A stretch of DNA of 64,000 nucleotides. It comes from Apodospora peruviana (lineage: Eukaryota > Ascomycota > Sordariomycetes > Sordariales > Lasiosphaeriaceae). Positions 61,035 through 64,000 of this stretch are shown here, piece by piece. The first letter of the stretch is position 1. Every line of letters begins with the position of its first letter. The notes beneath the pieces are model-generated. The model did not search any database and had not been told where the DNA came from. It saw only the letters and a list, made by a program, of their open reading frames with translations. A program made the translations under genes and the position numbers. Location of the stretch: assembly GCA_033439685.1 (NCBI GenBank), contig JAUEDM010000005.1, forward strand, positions 1,116,001 to 1,180,000, given 5' to 3'.

Positions 61035-62238
61035 TATGGTGGTGATGTGTGTTTGTGGTGTTGATGAGGGAAGTGAAGTGTAAGTTGAGATGGAGAGAGC
61101 TGTGTGCTGGATAGAGAGGGAAAGGAATGCATCAACAAAGAAGCCTTTCGGGTGTTATATAGATAGAGCATAGAGCTGACCGTGAAGGCCTCGCCCCGTC
61201 AACATATCAGAATTGACTCGACGTGATAGGATACAGTGCCATGTGGTGCCAGTTTCCCCGCCGTGGGTGATCGGACTGCCGTTACGGCAGCTTGTCCATC
61301 CCCAACTCTCACACTGCGGGAGTGGGGACGGGGGAAGAGGCAATGCGGGAGAAATTTAGCCCTGTCTGCCTCCATGCCGCACTCCTGAGTCCAGATGCAA
61401 AAGCACAATTGCCTTCCAGGGACCACCCGGCCACAACCGCCCGATGGACTGCTGCATCCAGCGCTCGGCGCTGACCTTCCCAGTGAATTCCCAGGGCTTC
61501 CAGTGGTGCCCTGAATCGTGCCGGTGTGCCAACGGCGTTGTAAAACCCGACCGCTAGTGAGGGTCAGACATTAACGCCGTCCTTCGGATCCATCTCGAGT
61601 GATCCATTGCGAGTCCACTTGGTGTCGAGCCAGATGAGCTGTGGGGAGGCAGTTCGAGCCGGGGACAGCCTTCCAGGTCGTCTGGGGAGAGCCTTTACCC
61701 GACCGAACAATGGAACCGGAGTGCCGTTATGGTGGCCAATCCTTGGGATACCGGTCCTGCAGCAAGGGAATGCAGGTGCTAGAAATTCCGCTTGCGCGCC
61801 GGACAAGCCACCCATCTCCCGCCATCACACCCGACATCCATCCGATCGCACGCGATTGAAGATTCATCCCCACAATGGCGAGTACCGAAACCGCGAAAAA
61901 GTTGGGGAATGGAGGGGCAAGCCAATAAAAATTTATCGATATCGCCTTGATGTTGTCGCAGCTGCAGGATGAACGGGATGGATCTCTTGTCCAAAAGCCC
62001 GGCGCACGGCAAACACCGACGAGAAATATCGAAATCAGTGCGGTAGATAGGTAGATAGATTAGCAGGCAAAAGATAAACTGGACTTCCAGTTGAGTTTCA
62101 TCGTACGATCTTTTTATGATTTCTTTCGCTTGTCACAGTCGCACTTGCTTCCGCAGATTTTCTAGACTTTCCTTCGGTTCCCGAGATCTCCAAATTCCCC
62201 GAGCTTCCGGTGCTGACAGCCGGCGACGTCACTCCAAA
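61035..62238. promoter_or_regulatory. Divergent promoter region of aromatic-catabolism pair
   Basis: The 1.2 kb between the dioxygenase and cyclase start codons should hold both promoters, allowing co-induction. No gene is supportable here. Zinc-cluster-type half sites (CGG/CCG) occur but are too common to name as operators. Confidence 0.55.
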
Positions 62239-63464
62239 ATGCCCCTCCACCATCTGATGATCGGGACTTGGACCCCTCCGGGAGCCATTTTCACCGTGCA
62301 ATTTGACGACCAGAAGCTCACATTGGAGCTGGTCAAGAGAACTGAGATTCCCCATGACGAACCGATATCATGGATGGCCTTCGACGTATGTGAATTGACC
62401 AATTGACCAATTGGCCGTCGTCCACTCACAATGGCTACAGCACGCCAAGAAGAACCTCTACGGCTCGGCCATGAAAAAATGGTCCAGCTTCGCCGTCAAG
62501 AGCCCGACTGAAATTGTACATGAGGCCTCGCATCCCATGGGCGGTGACCGTAGGTCATGATCCATCTCGCCTGGAAATATCACGAGTACTTGGCTGACAA
62601 TGGCAATGACCAGCCCTGGCAAACAGCGCCGAGACCAACACCCGTGCCATCTTCCTTCTCCCAGCCAAACAACCCCCCTACGCCGTATATGCCAACCCCT
62701 TCTACAAGCATGCCGGCTACGGAAACGTCTTCTCAGTGTCCAGCACCGGCGCACTTGAGAAGAATATCCAGAACTACCCCTACCAGCCCAACACGGGCAT
62801 CCATGGCATGGTCTTCGATCCGACCGAGAGATATCTCTACTCGGCAGACCTGACGGCCAACAAGCTCTGGGTACACCGCAAGTCCGACACAACAACCGGG
62901 GAGGTTGAACTCGTCGGGAGTGTCGACGCGCCAGCGCCGGGCGACCACCCGCGCTGGGTCGCCATGCACCCCACAGGCAACTACTTGTACGCCCTGATGG
63001 AGGCAGGCAACCGCATCTGCGAGTACGTTATCGACCCGGCGACGCACATGCCCGTCTACACGCACCACAGCTACCCCCTGATCCCGCCGGGCATCCCAGA
63101 CCGCGACCCGTCGACCGGGAAAGGCCTCTACCGCGCCGACGTGTGTGCGCTCACCATGAGCGGCAAGTACCTATTCGCATCGTCGCGCGCCAACAAGTTC
63201 GAGCTGACGGGCTACGTGGCGGCCTTCCGGCTGCGCGAGTGCGGAAGCATCAAGAGGCAGCTGTGCTTGAACCCGACGCCGACGAGTGGAGGACATAGCA
63301 ATGCGGTTGCGCCGTGTGACTGGAGCGACGAGTGGCTCGCCATCACGGACGACCAGGAGGGCTGGGTGGAGATGTACAGATGGAAGGACGAGTTCCTCCA
63401 TCGCGTTGCGCGAGTGCGCATCCCAGAGCCTGGATTTGGTATGAACGCCATTTGGTATGACTAG
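62239..63464 (+). CDS. Carboxy-cis,cis-muconate cyclase (CMLE)
   Basis: Model: join(62239..62385, 62441..62549, 62614..63464), 368 residues. Introns are GTATGT..CTACAG and GTAGGT..GACCAG; the second choice gives GGDPLANSAETNTRAIFLL, which fits the family better than the nearer CAG at 62626. The protein is a seven-bladed beta-propeller of the fungal 3-carboxy-cis,cis-muconate lactonizing enzyme family, related to 6-phosphogluconolactonase-like propellers. Family-typical stretches include HLMIGTWTPPGAIFTVQFDD, NTGIHGMVFDPTERYLYSAD, HPRWVAMHPTGNYLYALMEA, SGGHSNAVAPCDWSDEW and the end PEPGFGMNAIWYD. The enzyme converts 3-carboxy-cis,cis-muconate to 3-carboxymuconolactone in the protocatechuate branch of the 3-oxoadipate pathway, directly after protocatechuate dioxygenase. 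The frame is intact and close to the Neurospora enzyme in length. Confidence 0.93.
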
Positions 63465-63930
63465 ATGATCTGTAGAAGAGTGGACTAAATCACAAATATG
63501 ATTTGATGTGAAACAGTACCATAAGTTCAAGAAAATACGCTTCAACTCACACCATTGATTGTTGTCTGGGGCTGGTGGTCTTTACGTATTTCGCACGCAG
63601 TTTGACATCACGGGCCATGAGAAAGAACTGCGAATTCCTGGGCAGCTTCACCCCTGTCAATCCAAGCTCCCAAGTTCTAGCCAATTATGTGATGCACGAG
63701 CCACAAACGCCCTATCACGTGACACGGCAACCTTGGGGAAGGGACAAGGGGAATTGTTCCAGCCAGTTCTTCGCGTCGTCGCGAAATGCGCTTGCCACTT
63801 TAGCCCCGGTGATCAACGTAAATCACTCCGACCACACCAGTGCCGTCGCAATTGGCAATTGGCGTAATAGTACAAGCAGACTGCATCTTCTCCCTAGCGC
63901 CCGCGTTCCTGTCTGTTCAATTTCGTCAAA
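63465..63930. other. Intergenic, includes probable promoter
   Basis: Between the cyclase stop codon and a probable first exon at 63931. The last 40 bases are C/T-rich with TTCGTCAAA immediately before an ATG, like many fungal 5' UTRs of highly expressed genes. Confidence 0.5.
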
Positions 63931-64000
63931 ATGCCTCCAGGTGAGTACGAGAAGCAGCCGGCGCCAATGAAAATAAAATCCTCGGGTGGATCACACAAGA
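63931..64000 (+). CDS. Start of a gene cut by the window edge
   Basis: ATGCCTCCAG is preceded by a good fungal start context (CGTCAAA) and followed at once by a consensus GTGAGT donor, giving a 10-base first exon (MPP, phase 1). Very short first exons just after the ATG are frequent in fungal ribosomal-protein and other highly expressed genes. The rest lies outside the window, so the product cannot be named. Confidence 0.4.
   Translation, partial: MPPGEYEKQPAPMKIKSSGGSHK

Overview
The window is nuclear DNA of a filamentous ascomycete, most likely a Sordariomycete and probably of the Sordariales. The evidence is: short introns of 46-130 nt with GT..AG ends and CTAAC/CTGAC-type branch sites; mitochondrial complex I, CCR4-NOT and fungal DUF1752/DUF3295 proteins of typical filamentous-fungal form; and intergenic DNA full of TACCTAGG-type microsatellites. 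No bacterial-style operons, tRNA, rRNA, CRISPR or intact transposon were seen.

Layout: 1-5.5 kb has no supportable gene. At 5.5-7.3 kb lies a two-exon DUF1752/DUF3295 gene (minus strand). From 7.3 to 27.7 kb there is about 20 kb with no gene I can support. It has mixed base composition, so it does not look like a typical AT-rich RIP block. At 27.7-31.9 kb is a group of broken membrane-protein genes: a TLC-like multi-pass protein, a further multi-pass segment, and a divergently oriented DHA2-type MFS transporter. Each carries frameshifts, and stop codons break the MFS gene and the second membrane segment. At 37.6-39.7 kb is an intact single-exon CHY zinc-finger gene with an exact 60-bp tandem duplication just upstream. 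At 46.0-49.3 kb is a broken dynamin-like large GTPase gene of the SLIP-GC type.

The right-hand 13 kb is dense and intact. It holds the CCR4-NOT E3 ligase NOT4 (minus), whose reading frame can apparently be extended through a 26-nt microexon into a tail of about 950 residues. A divergent pair is formed with the complex I 30-kDa subunit gene (plus). Next come an intradiol ring-cleavage dioxygenase (minus) and, divergently, a carboxy-cis,cis-muconate cyclase (plus); these two probably carry out consecutive steps of aromatic-acid catabolism. The window ends in what looks like the tiny first exon of another gene.

The contrast is between a conserved core block on the right (housekeeping and catabolism) and a left two-thirds that is gene-poor and holds pseudogenes. 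The intact long frames elsewhere argue that the breaks are mostly real gene decay, although some of the single-base frameshifts lie in short homopolymers and could be sequence errors.
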